In this document: in pieces, positions 8,446 to 16,447 of the stretch | Layout: the number at the start of each line of letters is the position of its first letter | Numbering within the stretch: position 1 is the first letter of the stretch | Assembly (NCBI RefSeq): GCF_900095445.1 | Contig: NZ_FMJL01000019.1 | Location: forward strand, 1 to 39,656 | DNA length: 39,656 nt | From: Clostridium sp. N3C | GTDB taxonomy: Bacteria; Bacillota; Clostridia; Clostridiales; Clostridiaceae | Reading direction: 5' to 3' | Notes under the pieces: generated by a model | Seen by the model: only the letters and a program-made list of their open reading frames with translations | The model's database searches: none | Told to the model about the DNA's origin: nothing | Program-made: the position numbers and the translations under genes

Positions 8446-9018
8446 ATGAAACACTTTGAAGTGGAAGCAGCGGTTAAAAGGGCACAAAACGGAAACAAAG
8501 AGGAGTTAATAAAAATACTAGATAATTTTAAAGCCTACATATATAAGACTTCTAACAAGTATAATATTAAAAACTACGATATGTACGATTTACTACAAAT
8601 AGCCTATGTAGCTCTAATAAATGCTGTAGCTAAATACAGAGTTGGTTCCAACACCTTTACTTCCTATGCTATGATAAGCATACAAAATGCTATAAAGTTA
8701 ACCTTGAGAGACAATGTAAACTATGGTACCGAGGTAAGCCTAAACGCTCCAATGGCTTCAGAAGATGGTGATCCTATAGAATTTTTAGAAACCCTTAAGA
8801 ATGATGAAGATATGGAAGAGAATGTTATAAAAACTCTACAATATGGTTATTTAAGGAAAGCAATAGCTAAACTCCCTGCTGATGAACAGGAGCTGATAAT
8901 TATGGTTTACTACCATAATTGTCCTTTAACGGTCTATGCTAAAAAGAAGAAAATTAGCTATGCAAATGCTCTTAGAAAAAGAGATAAAATTTTAAATAAG
9001 CTAAAAAAATCTTTATAA
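8446..9018 (+). CDS. Sigma-70-family-like transcription factor (small)
   Basis: ATG 8446 follows GGAGGATGATAGA with good spacing; a TTG 15 bases upstream overlaps the ribosome site and is unlikely. The ~190-residue protein has a region-2-like block (YDLLQIAYVALINAVAKY then FTSYAMISIQNAI, about residues 45-95) that in sigma factors binds core polymerase and the -10 element. A C-terminal region-4-like helix-turn-helix follows (AIAKLPADEQELI to KRDKILNKLKKSL, about 140-190), linked by an acidic stretch. Size and layout fit the clostridial small sigma factors of the ECF/TcdR-like kind, but the subfamily is not certain. No anti-sigma gene is adjacent. It may control nearby surface protein genes; that is inference. 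Confidence 0.7.
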   Translation: MKHFEVEAAVKRAQNGNKEELIKILDNFKAYIYKTSNKYNIKNYDMYDLLQIAYVALINAVAKYRVGSNTFTSYAMISIQNAIKLTLRDNVNYGTEVSLNAPMASEDGDPIEFLETLKNDEDMEENVIKTLQYGYLRKAIAKLPADEQELIIMVYYHNCPLTVYAKKKKISYANALRKRDKILNKLKKSL

Positions 9019-9043
9019 AAAATAGTAATCATTAATAAAAAAT

Positions 9044-9085
9044 AAGGTTGTGACACTAAGTGTATTGGCGTCACAACCCTTTTTA
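9044..9085. terminator. Bidirectional terminator between convergent genes
   Basis: GGTTGTGAC (9046-9054) pairs with GTCACAACC (9070-9078), followed by CTTTTTATATT on the plus strand and by TTATTTTTTATT on the minus strand. It serves the sigma-like gene and the K/E-rich protein gene. Confidence 0.85.
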
Positions 9086-9113
9086 TATTCCATTAACTTA
9101 ATTTGCTAAGCTA

Positions 9114-9848
9114 TTACTGTACTGTAGCTTTAATTATTCCAGTACTATTTTTACTAGATTGAACTCTATAAACTACAATTTGCTTTTTGGTAGTACTATT
9201 TCCAGCCTTAGTTTCTACCAATTGCTGAGAAACCTTTATATCAAACTGTTGATTTCCTACATAACTTACATCCTGAATTAAAAAGCTAGTAAATTGAATA
9301 GTGGTGTTATTGCTTTTATAATTTTCAAGCTGATTTTTGGTTTCATTATAGAATGAGCTATCTTTTACAATTAATTGGTTTAATACATCTATAGTTCTCT
9401 TACTATTAACGGTAATAGGGTATAGTACAGAGAAATTATTTACAGCTTCCTCAGCAAAAGTGCTATCAGGTTTAACTGTTTCCTCTGGAGGTTGATCCTC
9501 TTTTACTTCCTCTTCCTTCTTCTCTTCTTTTACAGTTTCATCTTCTTTTTTTTCTTCTGTATTTTCTTTGTTTTCTTCACTTTTTTCCTCTTTATTTTTA
9601 TCTGTTTTTTCCTTTGAGTTCTTATCTTCTGTTTTCTGCTCTTTATTTTTCTTTTCTTCAGTATCTGAAGGTGATGACTGAATCACACCATTGTTAATTC
9701 CTGGAGCTTTTTTATTACTATCACTACTATTACTGTTTCCAAAGAACTTTAAAGCAGTAAAGTATGATGCTACCCCTATAATACATAATAGTAATAGTAA
9801 TATTACTACTAATATGTTTTTCTTCTTTTTCTTCCTTCTCTTAGGCAA
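9114..9848 (-). CDS. Membrane-anchored protein with K/E-rich linker and extracytoplasmic domain
   Basis: TTG 9848 gives MPKRRKKKKK; GGACGGTG lies upstream at suitable distance. The 244 residues comprise a basic cytoplasmic tip, one membrane helix (about 11-32), a long Lys/Glu/Asp/Asn linker (about 60-122) and a C-terminal folded-looking domain of about 115 residues (from FAEEAVNNFSVLYPITV to KATVQ). Domain size and position resemble the NTF2-like extracytoplasmic domains seen in other Firmicute membrane proteins, but I cannot confirm that. It lies 37 bp downstream of the dockerin/lysozyme-like gene in the same direction and is likely cotranscribed with it, suggesting an envelope role. The function is unknown. 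Confidence 0.75.
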   Translation of the reverse strand: MPKRRKKKKKNILVVILLLLLCIIGVASYFTALKFFGNSNSSDSNKKAPGINNGVIQSSPSDTEEKKNKEQKTEDKNSKEKTDKNKEEKSEENKENTEEKKEDETVKEEKKEEEVKEDQPPEETVKPDSTFAEEAVNNFSVLYPITVNSKRTIDVLNQLIVKDSSFYNETKNQLENYKSNNTTIQFTSFLIQDVSYVGNQQFDIKVSQQLVETKAGNSTTKKQIVVYRVQSSKNSTGIIKATVQ

Positions 9849-9885
9849 AGCTTACACCGTCCTTCCCTTTTCTATTCCTTATTTA

Positions 9886-11901
9886 CTAGCGATTATAATC
9901 GTACATCTGAAGGGCATCTTCACACTCATTTATAAATCTGTTCTTAACAGATGCTAATATTGCTGCATGATCTGGATTATTAGGATTATATTTAGAAAAA
10001 TAAATCTCTGTTCTTGATCTTTGTGCATATATATTTTGAATTATTTGTCTCTCACCAGCAGGACTTTGCTCTATGGCAACACTTAAAACTCCTGGTAATT
10101 GTGCATTAGATGCATTAGTAGCTCCCCCTACACCGTGATGAACTGCAGTAGACCAAACTGCATTTCTAAAGGCAAAACTATAGGTGTTGAAATCTACTTT
10201 ATATCTACTATTTAATACAGCAATGGCTCTATCATAATACATCATTTTAGTGTACTTATGCTGAATATTATAAAAATCTTTATAGTAATTTGCAGCTAAG
10301 TACTTCCATGCAGCATCAAAATTATCACCATTTTTATAGCCATCAGCTACCCATCCTGCATTTAGAATATCAAAGAAAGCTTTGTTTTCTCCTTCTAACC
10401 AATAGAAGAAGGTTGTTAAGGAACCTGCAGTAGTAGAAAACTGCCAAGCTCCATAGGACTTTCCTCCCAAGTCCCCTTTAGTATTAGATATGGTTCCTGG
10501 ATCACCATTAGACTCATACTTTTCAGAAAGCACTCCTAGATGATTCCACATTCTATCATCATTAACAACAATAATATAGTAAGCAGATACATATCCCATT
10601 AACTCATTACTACCATTTCTATATATTACTCTGTACCAAGTTGAACCATTAGAGGATGTTCTATCAATAATATCTAATTTAGTGTTCCTTGGTAAGGCCG
10701 CTAATAAAGCAGTGCTGGTAGAAGGACCTTGCCTTAAGCTTAAAGTAGTGCTTACATCTACTATTCCTACTATTGGTGTTTCCATATCCTTTTTATTTAT
10801 CCCATCTGTAGTTATAGCATAAAGCCTATTTTCATCCTGCGCATTAGTATAGTATATCCAATTATCACATACAAAAAGCTTAGCATTAGCTGGGTCCGTA
10901 GAAAGTTTTTCAGTACCTATGGCTGTTTTATTTGTACCATCAATGTTAACTCGATAAAGTTGTCCATTTGATTTTGAATTGTAGTAGATTATATTGTCCT
11001 TTACGTTTAAAGCTACAATAGGATCATCTATAATCTTCCACGCGCTTCCACCATTTACACTGATGGCATAAAGTATATTATTACTAATAACAAAATATAT
11101 TACTCCATTTTCTATATCAAAGTTTGTTACCGCCATAGCTGTTACAGCTGTATTGCCTGATCCGTAAATATTAATTCTGTATAGCTTGTTTCCTTGACTA
11201 GCATTTGTATAATATATGAGCTCTTCAGTTACAGTGAACTTGTCCACATTTTCGCTCACTATAGTCTGTTTATTACTTCCTTGTACAGTGACCTTATATA
11301 GTTTTTTATCCGTTCCCTTATAATAAATATAACCACCAGATACAAGGAAAGTATCCACTGACTGATCTAAGACTTTTTTATTGTCAGTTCCATTAGTATT
11401 AATTGAGTATATTTTACCACTATCAGAAATATTTCTATAGTATACTTTACTTCCTATTACGTTTATAGAATCTACTTGGGCACTTACTAATTTTTTCTTA
11501 TAATCTCCATTGGTTTGTTGAACATAAAGACTATTACCATCTTGGGTATTCCTATAGTAGATGTAGCCATTCCTATGCACAACATAAGAGGAATTTAGTA
11601 GATTACTCTGATCATTCCCAATGGCATAGTAACCATTTTTAGCAAAATTATTATCAAAAGACTTTGTCACTATGTTCATATCATAAATATCTACAATTCC
11701 ATCAGCATTTATATCATACTTACTATTCTTTTGATTATAATACTTTTTTATCTCTTCAAAATCTAGCTTGTCCACAACTCCGTCATTATTTGCATCTGCA
11801 TTATAACTTGCTGCTGATGTTCTAATGCTAAATGTAGATATCATTATTGATGCGACTGCAAAAGACAAAATCTTCCTACTTCTTTTTAGGTTACTCACCA
11901 T
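9886..11901 (-). CDS. Secreted dockerin / beta-propeller / SH3b / lysozyme-like wall protein
   Basis: ATG 11901 follows GGAGGTGAGAA. A signal peptide ends near residue 30 (IRTSA-A). Residues 33-80 form a type I dockerin with two calcium loops, DANNDGVVDKLD and DINADGIVDIYD. Residues ~95-385 hold repeated units around YIYYRN/KLYRIN-like strands, typical of the DUF5050 type of beta-propeller repeat. An SH3b-like domain follows (about 388-455, TTLSLRQGPSTSTALLAALP), then a C-terminal ~215-residue domain with SEKYESNGDPGTIS and GGKSYGAWQFST, resembling phage-tail lysozyme-like muramidases. It is probably exported and acts on or binds the cell wall; catalysis is inferred. An N-terminal dockerin is unusual, and no cohesin gene is present in the window. 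Confidence 0.8.
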   Translation of the reverse strand: MVSNLKRSRKILSFAVASIMISTFSIRTSAASYNADANNDGVVDKLDFEEIKKYYNQKNSKYDINADGIVDIYDMNIVTKSFDNNFAKNGYYAIGNDQSNLLNSSYVVHRNGYIYYRNTQDGNSLYVQQTNGDYKKKLVSAQVDSINVIGSKVYYRNISDSGKIYSINTNGTDNKKVLDQSVDTFLVSGGYIYYKGTDKKLYKVTVQGSNKQTIVSENVDKFTVTEELIYYTNASQGNKLYRINIYGSGNTAVTAMAVTNFDIENGVIYFVISNNILYAISVNGGSAWKIIDDPIVALNVKDNIIYYNSKSNGQLYRVNIDGTNKTAIGTEKLSTDPANAKLFVCDNWIYYTNAQDENRLYAITTDGINKKDMETPIVGIVDVSTTLSLRQGPSTSTALLAALPRNTKLDIIDRTSSNGSTWYRVIYRNGSNELMGYVSAYYIIVVNDDRMWNHLGVLSEKYESNGDPGTISNTKGDLGGKSYGAWQFSTTAGSLTTFFYWLEGENKAFFDILNAGWVADGYKNGDNFDAAWKYLAANYYKDFYNIQHKYTKMMYYDRAIAVLNSRYKVDFNTYSFAFRNAVWSTAVHHGVGGATNASNAQLPGVLSVAIEQSPAGERQIIQNIYAQRSRTEIYFSKYNPNNPDHAAILASVKNRFINECEDALQMYDYNR

Positions 11902-11931
11902 TTCTCACCTCCGATACTTTATATATAGACA

Positions 11932-12000
11932 ATTATAGCATAGTTTTTCGTATTATAATACATATAAATGTTGCTTATTGTTCTTAAAATTAACTATGCT
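11932..12000 (-). promoter_or_regulatory. Promoter -10 flanked by a 9-bp inverted repeat (possible operator)
   Basis: A TATAAT -10 candidate on the minus strand (11937-11932) lies about 31 bases before the ATG at 11901. AGCATAGTT (11937-11945) abuts it, and its exact inverse AACTATGCT is at 11992-12000, 55 bp away. Such a widely spaced dyad could bind a regulator by looping. No good -35 is seen. Confidence 0.35.
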
Positions 12001-12124
12001 CTATTACTAAAAAAACTTCAACCTTGAAGACTAATCTTATCTAGTTCTCTTGTTGCACCATAACTTGCAGCAATTATTAGTTCTGCATTAACAAATGTTC
12101 TTAAATATAGTGGCCCCTTTCTCT

Positions 12125-12234
12125 ATGTAGCTTTGTTTTAAAAAAGTGTTGATGAATATAAGTTCCAAAAATCTTTATAAGTTGTCCATCTTTTCCCTAT
12201 CTAACATCAACACTTATTAGAAACATAGCAATAT
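12125..12234. mobile_element. MITE-like element related to the IS1595 copy at 33.7-35.2 kb
   Basis: The inverted ends GCTTTGTTTTAAAAAAGTGTTG (12130-12151 and on to 12154) and, reversed, GCTATGTTTCTAATAAGTGTTG (12229-12208 and on to 12205) enclose about 50 bp without coding capacity. The same terminal sequence occurs around the IS1595-type transposase (33715-33739 and, inverted, 35138-35160). The element is therefore likely a non-autonomous derivative of that family. No clear target duplication was found. Confidence 0.65.
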
Positions 12235-12572
12235 ATTCAAAAATACATATCTTTTTGCCTTATAACAAAAAAGAACCTGAGAAAGAAGCTATCAAGTTCT
12301 GCCATATTTATAGATTTATAAAAAAATAATAAAAATGTCTGTATATACAATATCCACCGAAGCTTACTTTTATATTCATTGAAGTATTGAAATCATTGGT
12401 GTATAATCACTTAAAGTTAATTTAGAATGGTCTATTTAGAGTATTTAATTTAAAACATACTATATATAACCCATTATAATATTTTACATATAAGTAAGTG
12501 CATGCCTAGTTATATGATTGGAAATAATATCTACTGAACTAAGGATAAAAACATATAAGGAGGCAATCTTTA

Positions 12573-14060
12573 ATGTTATTTGACTCAATAAAATATTTAA
12601 TATTTTTCCCTACAGTCACAATAGTTTATTTTCTTTTGCCACAAAAAATACAATGGCTCTGGTTGCTAACAGTTAGCTATTTCTTCTACATGCTATGGAA
12701 TCCTAAATACGCTATATTATTAGCCTTTACTACCTTTACCACATATTTTTGTGGTATTTTAATTGATTCAGCAAAAAAGATAGAAAGCAAAAATAAAGTC
12801 AAGATAACGCAAAAAATTGTATTATCTGCTGGCTTAATTTTAAATTTAGGTTCACTATTTTTATTCAAATATTACAATTTTTTTAGTAATACTTTAAGAA
12901 GAGCCCTATCATTACTTAATATCTCTATAAATATACATAGCTTTGACTATTTATTACCTGTTGGTATATCTTTTTATACTCTTCAGGCCATAAGTTATAT
13001 TATAGATGTATATAGGGAAGATGTTAAAGTAGAAAAGCATTTAGGTAAATACGCCCTTTTTGTTTCTTTTTTTCCTACATTGTTATCCGGTCCTATAGAA
13101 AAATCAAAGGACTTTATTGATCAGTTGGATGAGAAACATTCTTTCCACTATGATCGTATTAAAAGTGGGCTATACATAATATTTTGGGGCTTATTCAAAA
13201 AGCTAATGATAGCAGATAGAATAGCCATTTTAGTAAATGAAGTTTATAACAACCCTAACAACCATAAAGGTCTTGAAATTATATTAGCTACAGTCTTATA
13301 TGGCATTCAAATTTACTGTGACTTTAGTTCATACACGGATATGGCTAGAGGCAGTGCAGAGATTTTAGGCTTTAGATTAATAAATAACTTTCATCAACCT
13401 TATTTTTCAAAGTCTATAAAAGAATTTTGGCGAAATTGGCATATTAGCCTTAGCACTTGGTTTAGAGATTACTTATATTTTCCACTGGGTGGTAGTAGAA
13501 AAGGAAAAATTAGAACATATATTAATTTAATGATAGTGTTTATAGTAAGCGGACTTTGGCACGGATCTGCTTTTACTTTCATAATCTGGGGCGCCTTACA
13601 CGGTTTATATCAAGTTGTTGGTAAGATAATTGAAAAACCTAAAAATGCAATTATTAATAAACTACATATTAGAACAGAGGTATTTAGTTATAGGTTAGTT
13701 AAAGTTTTAATAACCTTTATTTTGGTTGACTTTGCTTGGCTATTTTTCAGAGCCAACTCTCTTTCTGACGCCTTACTTTTAATTAAAAACAGCTTTTATT
13801 TCAATCCATGGATATTTACTGATGGTTCTTTATATAAATTAGGTTTAGACGGGAAAGATTTTACCATAGCTTTAGTTTCTATAGAAATAGTCTTTATTGT
13901 AGATTTATTGCAAAGAAGAAAAGATGTTAAACTACTTTTGTTCAATCAAAATTTAATCTTCAGATGGATGATATATATAGTTTTTGTGGTAGGACTTTTA
14001 ATATTTGGAGTATACGGTCCGGCATACAGTCAGCAGCAATTTATATACATGCAATTTTAA
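12573..14060 (+). CDS. MBOAT-family membrane O-acyltransferase (AlgI/DltB/PatA type)
   Basis: ATG 12573 follows AAGGAGGCAATCTTTA. The 495-residue protein has about ten membrane segments and the MBOAT signatures: FWRNWHISLS at 285-294, DYLYFPLGGSRKG near 299-311, and SGLWHGSAF at 326-334 with the invariant catalytic-type His330. These proteins pass acyl groups, usually acetyl, from the cytoplasm to polysaccharides or wall polymers outside the membrane. The SGNH-hydrolase-like partner typical of such systems is next door but convergent, sharing one terminator. It probably O-acylates the polysaccharide made by the large operon. The substrate is not shown by the sequence. Confidence 0.92.
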   Translation: MLFDSIKYLIFFPTVTIVYFLLPQKIQWLWLLTVSYFFYMLWNPKYAILLAFTTFTTYFCGILIDSAKKIESKNKVKITQKIVLSAGLILNLGSLFLFKYYNFFSNTLRRALSLLNISINIHSFDYLLPVGISFYTLQAISYIIDVYREDVKVEKHLGKYALFVSFFPTLLSGPIEKSKDFIDQLDEKHSFHYDRIKSGLYIIFWGLFKKLMIADRIAILVNEVYNNPNNHKGLEIILATVLYGIQIYCDFSSYTDMARGSAEILGFRLINNFHQPYFSKSIKEFWRNWHISLSTWFRDYLYFPLGGSRKGKIRTYINLMIVFIVSGLWHGSAFTFIIWGALHGLYQVVGKIIEKPKNAIINKLHIRTEVFSYRLVKVLITFILVDFAWLFFRANSLSDALLLIKNSFYFNPWIFTDGSLYKLGLDGKDFTIALVSIEIVFIVDLLQRRKDVKLLLFNQNLIFRWMIYIVFVVGLLIFGVYGPAYSQQQFIYMQF

Positions 14061-14090
14061 TATCAATATTTATTATAGATATAATAAAAA

Positions 14091-14130
14091 ATGGGGTAGC
14101 TACTGTAAAGGTAACTATCCCATTTATTTT
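14091..14130. terminator. Bidirectional terminator between MBOAT and SGNH genes
   Basis: ATGGGGTAGCTAC (14091-14103) pairs with GTAACTATCCCAT (14111-14123) with one G-T type mismatch position, flanked by A-rich and T-rich runs on both sides. It ends the MBOAT gene and the 18-kb minus-strand operon. Confidence 0.85.
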
Positions 14131-15163
14131 ACTTTAATTTATCTTTGTATATAGCCTCATATTGTTCATAGTCTTTATTCCATTGCTCATATTTTTTATC
14201 ATTTCTATGGTCTTCTAGTTCATAATTATCTTTTAAATATTTTCCAAGATGTTCTGTAACCTTTTTGGCACCCCAAATGTTAACATGTCCTATATTGTTC
14301 ATATCATTTTTAAAATCAAAACCTATTTCATCAAATAAATTATTATAATTTATAAAAGGTATCTTATTTTCCTCCGCTATTTCTGCTATCTTATTATACA
14401 TTTTTGCAGGTTCTTGATGCCAGTTATCAAAACCCGCAGTACTGGTGTAATCATAAGGTGCATTAACCAGGATTAGTTTAAACCCTTTTTCTTTAGATAA
14501 TTGAATAAATTTGTATAAATATTCTTCTGACTTTTTTGGAAGCTCAGCACTTTCTTTGGTGGATATATCAGAATTGCTATTTTGACCATATCTTTCTTCT
14601 CCAGCACCAAAACCTTTCATAAAATAACCGCTTTGGTAATCATACTGAAAGTCGCTTTCATTTAATTCCTTCCATCTACTATGGTATTTTATTATTGGAA
14701 AGAAATAGTTTGCCCATTCTCCCCTAGGAGTGGAATTTAATATTGCTTCTATTTTATTCTTAGAAAACTTCATGTTGTCCAATACATATCTTATATAAGC
14801 TTCATCCCCATATTCTGTAGTTAAACCTAAGTAGTATACATCTAACACAACTATTGGACTATAATGATTCTTTAAAAATTCTTTTAAAAGATAATAGGTT
14901 ACATCTATGGGCTGCCCCCCAGTGGCGTAATTAAAGCTTGTTATACCATGTTCTTTCCATAAAATATTAGGATTAATTAAGCCATTCATATGACTGGATC
15001 CAAATAAAGCTACATCATATTGTGTCTTTGAATCATCATATAGTCCCTGATATAATTTAGCTCTATGGTTTACCTTTAGTACAAATATTGGATTTAATAC
15101 TGCCAAAATTAATACTAGGATTGCAAGTAAAATTATTGACTTATATGTAGCTTTCTTAAGCAT
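14129..15163 (-). CDS. SGNH/DltD-like membrane-anchored esterase or acyltransferase partner
   Basis: ATG 15163 follows AAGGAGAATTACT. The 344-residue protein has one N-terminal membrane helix (about 8-28) and an extracytoplasmic domain with the nucleophile block FGSSHMNG at 54-61 and a C-terminal NIGHVNIWGAKK block carrying His near 293, with Asp near 287. This matches the DltD/AlgX/AlgJ-like SGNH group that works with MBOAT proteins to finish O-acylation outside the cell. It is the last gene of the long minus-strand operon, 54 bp after a GT4 gene, and faces the MBOAT gene. The C-terminus is unusually rich in Lys, Glu, Tyr and Asp. Role in acyl transfer is inferred from motif and context. Confidence 0.82.
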   Translation of the reverse strand: MLKKATYKSIILLAILVLILAVLNPIFVLKVNHRAKLYQGLYDDSKTQYDVALFGSSHMNGLINPNILWKEHGITSFNYATGGQPIDVTYYLLKEFLKNHYSPIVVLDVYYLGLTTEYGDEAYIRYVLDNMKFSKNKIEAILNSTPRGEWANYFFPIIKYHSRWKELNESDFQYDYQSGYFMKGFGAGEERYGQNSNSDISTKESAELPKKSEEYLYKFIQLSKEKGFKLILVNAPYDYTSTAGFDNWHQEPAKMYNKIAEIAEENKIPFINYNNLFDEIGFDFKNDMNNIGHVNIWGAKKVTEHLGKYLKDNYELEDHRNDKKYEQWNKDYEQYEAIYKDKLK

Positions 15164-15217
15164 AGTAATTCTCCTTAAAAGTAAATTTATCTTTTACCTA
15201 GCTGTCCATTAGTAGCT

Positions 15218-16438
15218 TTACACAATTTTTTGCAATATTGCTTCCAACTTTCTTGTAATAGCTTCTCTGGAGAAATTATCTATAACATAACGTCTACCAT
15301 TACTTCCTAATTCTTTTCTCAATTCTTTATCCTTATATAGCTTTAGTACTGCTTCCGCTATTTCTCTTTCATTTTCCGGTTCTACACATATACCTGCTTG
15401 TGCTTTTTCAATTAGTTCCTTAGCCTCTCCATCTACAGCCATTACAATAGGCAATTCTGATGCTAAAGCTTCAAACATTTTTGAAGGCAAGGCACCTTTA
15501 AACAGATCAAGCTTTTTTAAAGGTATTACTGTAGCGTCCATAGAAGCAATTATCTTTGGCATATTCTTTTTCATTTGCACTGGATGAAAATCAACGTTAG
15601 TTAAATTTTTTTCTTTAACTAAATTTATTAACTTTTCTTTTTCTGGTCCATCACCAAAGAATAGGAATTTTATATCTTCATAATCTTTTAATAGCTCCGC
15701 TGCATTAATAACCACTTCTAAGCCTTGAGCTATTCCGTGTATACCTGCATAGCATACTGCAAATTTATCGGAAATATTCAAAGACTTTCTTACCTCATCA
15801 CTACGATTTTCTGGTTTAAAGAACTCAGTGTCTACTCCATTGGTTATAAGATGAACCTTATCTTTACCAAAACCTCTGCTTACTATATTATCTACAATAC
15901 CTTTAGTTTGCCCTGTAACTGCTGCTGCTTTCCTGTAGCAAAATTCTTCTAACCAGGTTGAAGCCTTGATAAACATTTTATTATTTAAAACCCCTAACTT
16001 AACAGCAGATTCCGGCCATAGGTCTGAAACGTTAAAAACAAATTTCGCCTTCTTTTTCTTAGCTAAACGATAACCTGACCAGCCTAGAAAAAGTGGTGGA
16101 GACTCTGTGATTATTACATCCTGTTTATCAATATATTTAGATCCGGACAAAAGGGATGAAAAGGTAAAGGATAGATAGTTTCTAAGTCTTTTTGTAAAAC
16201 TCTTTTCCTTAGTTGCGTAAATACTAGTTCTTACAATTCTTATACCTTCTAACTCCTCAACACATACCTTTTTGCCCTTATATTCTTCGAATATTTCACC
16301 TTTAGGATAGTTAGGCATAGCAGTTAGTATACTAACTTCATGACCAAATTTTTTTAGCTGTTTAGCAAATTCAAATATTCTATTTTGTGGAGCGCCTACC
16401 TCTGGCGGACAATATTGAGTTAAAAAAAGTATCTTCAT
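15218..16438 (-). CDS. GT4-family glycosyltransferase (WbuB-like)
   Basis: ATG 16438 follows GAGGTGAAAA. The 406-residue protein begins MKILFLTQYCPPEVGAPQNR, typical of WbuB-like enzymes that add a sugar, often FucNAc or a related amino sugar, to a lipid-linked intermediate. It has an N-terminal Rossmann-like domain with HEVSILTAMPNYPKGE and DLWPESAVKLG, and a C-terminal nucleotide-sugar-binding domain (VCYAGIHGIAQGLE, then LPSKMFEALASELPIVMAV, the usual EX7E region). It is cytoplasmic. It sits 9 bp after the WbpI-type epimerase. With a WbpM-like dehydratase in the same operon, a 6-deoxy-HexNAc donor is plausible; this is inference. Confidence 0.88.
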   Translation of the reverse strand: MKILFLTQYCPPEVGAPQNRIFEFAKQLKKFGHEVSILTAMPNYPKGEIFEEYKGKKVCVEELEGIRIVRTSIYATKEKSFTKRLRNYLSFTFSSLLSGSKYIDKQDVIITESPPLFLGWSGYRLAKKKKAKFVFNVSDLWPESAVKLGVLNNKMFIKASTWLEEFCYRKAAAVTGQTKGIVDNIVSRGFGKDKVHLITNGVDTEFFKPENRSDEVRKSLNISDKFAVCYAGIHGIAQGLEVVINAAELLKDYEDIKFLFFGDGPEKEKLINLVKEKNLTNVDFHPVQMKKNMPKIIASMDATVIPLKKLDLFKGALPSKMFEALASELPIVMAVDGEAKELIEKAQAGICVEPENEREIAEAVLKLYKDKELRKELGSNGRRYVIDNFSREAITRKLEAILQKIV

Positions 16439-16447
16439 TTTTCACCT

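Larger units (their letters stand above)
11902..12572. other. Intergenic region with MITE-like element
   Basis: A 671-bp non-coding gap between divergent genes. Near its left end is an inverted repeat around the putative promoter of the 11901 gene, and at 12125-12234 a MITE-like hairpin element; both are listed separately. A short palindrome followed by seven Ts on the minus strand lies near 12007-12027. From about 12240 to 12560 I see nothing except the ribosome site of the MBOAT gene. Confidence 0.6.

Noticed and set aside
12007..12027. Small CTTCA/TGAAG palindrome followed by seven Ts on the minus strand, considered as a terminator
   Set aside because: The stem is only five to six pairs with a tiny loop, and no minus-strand gene ends upstream of it.
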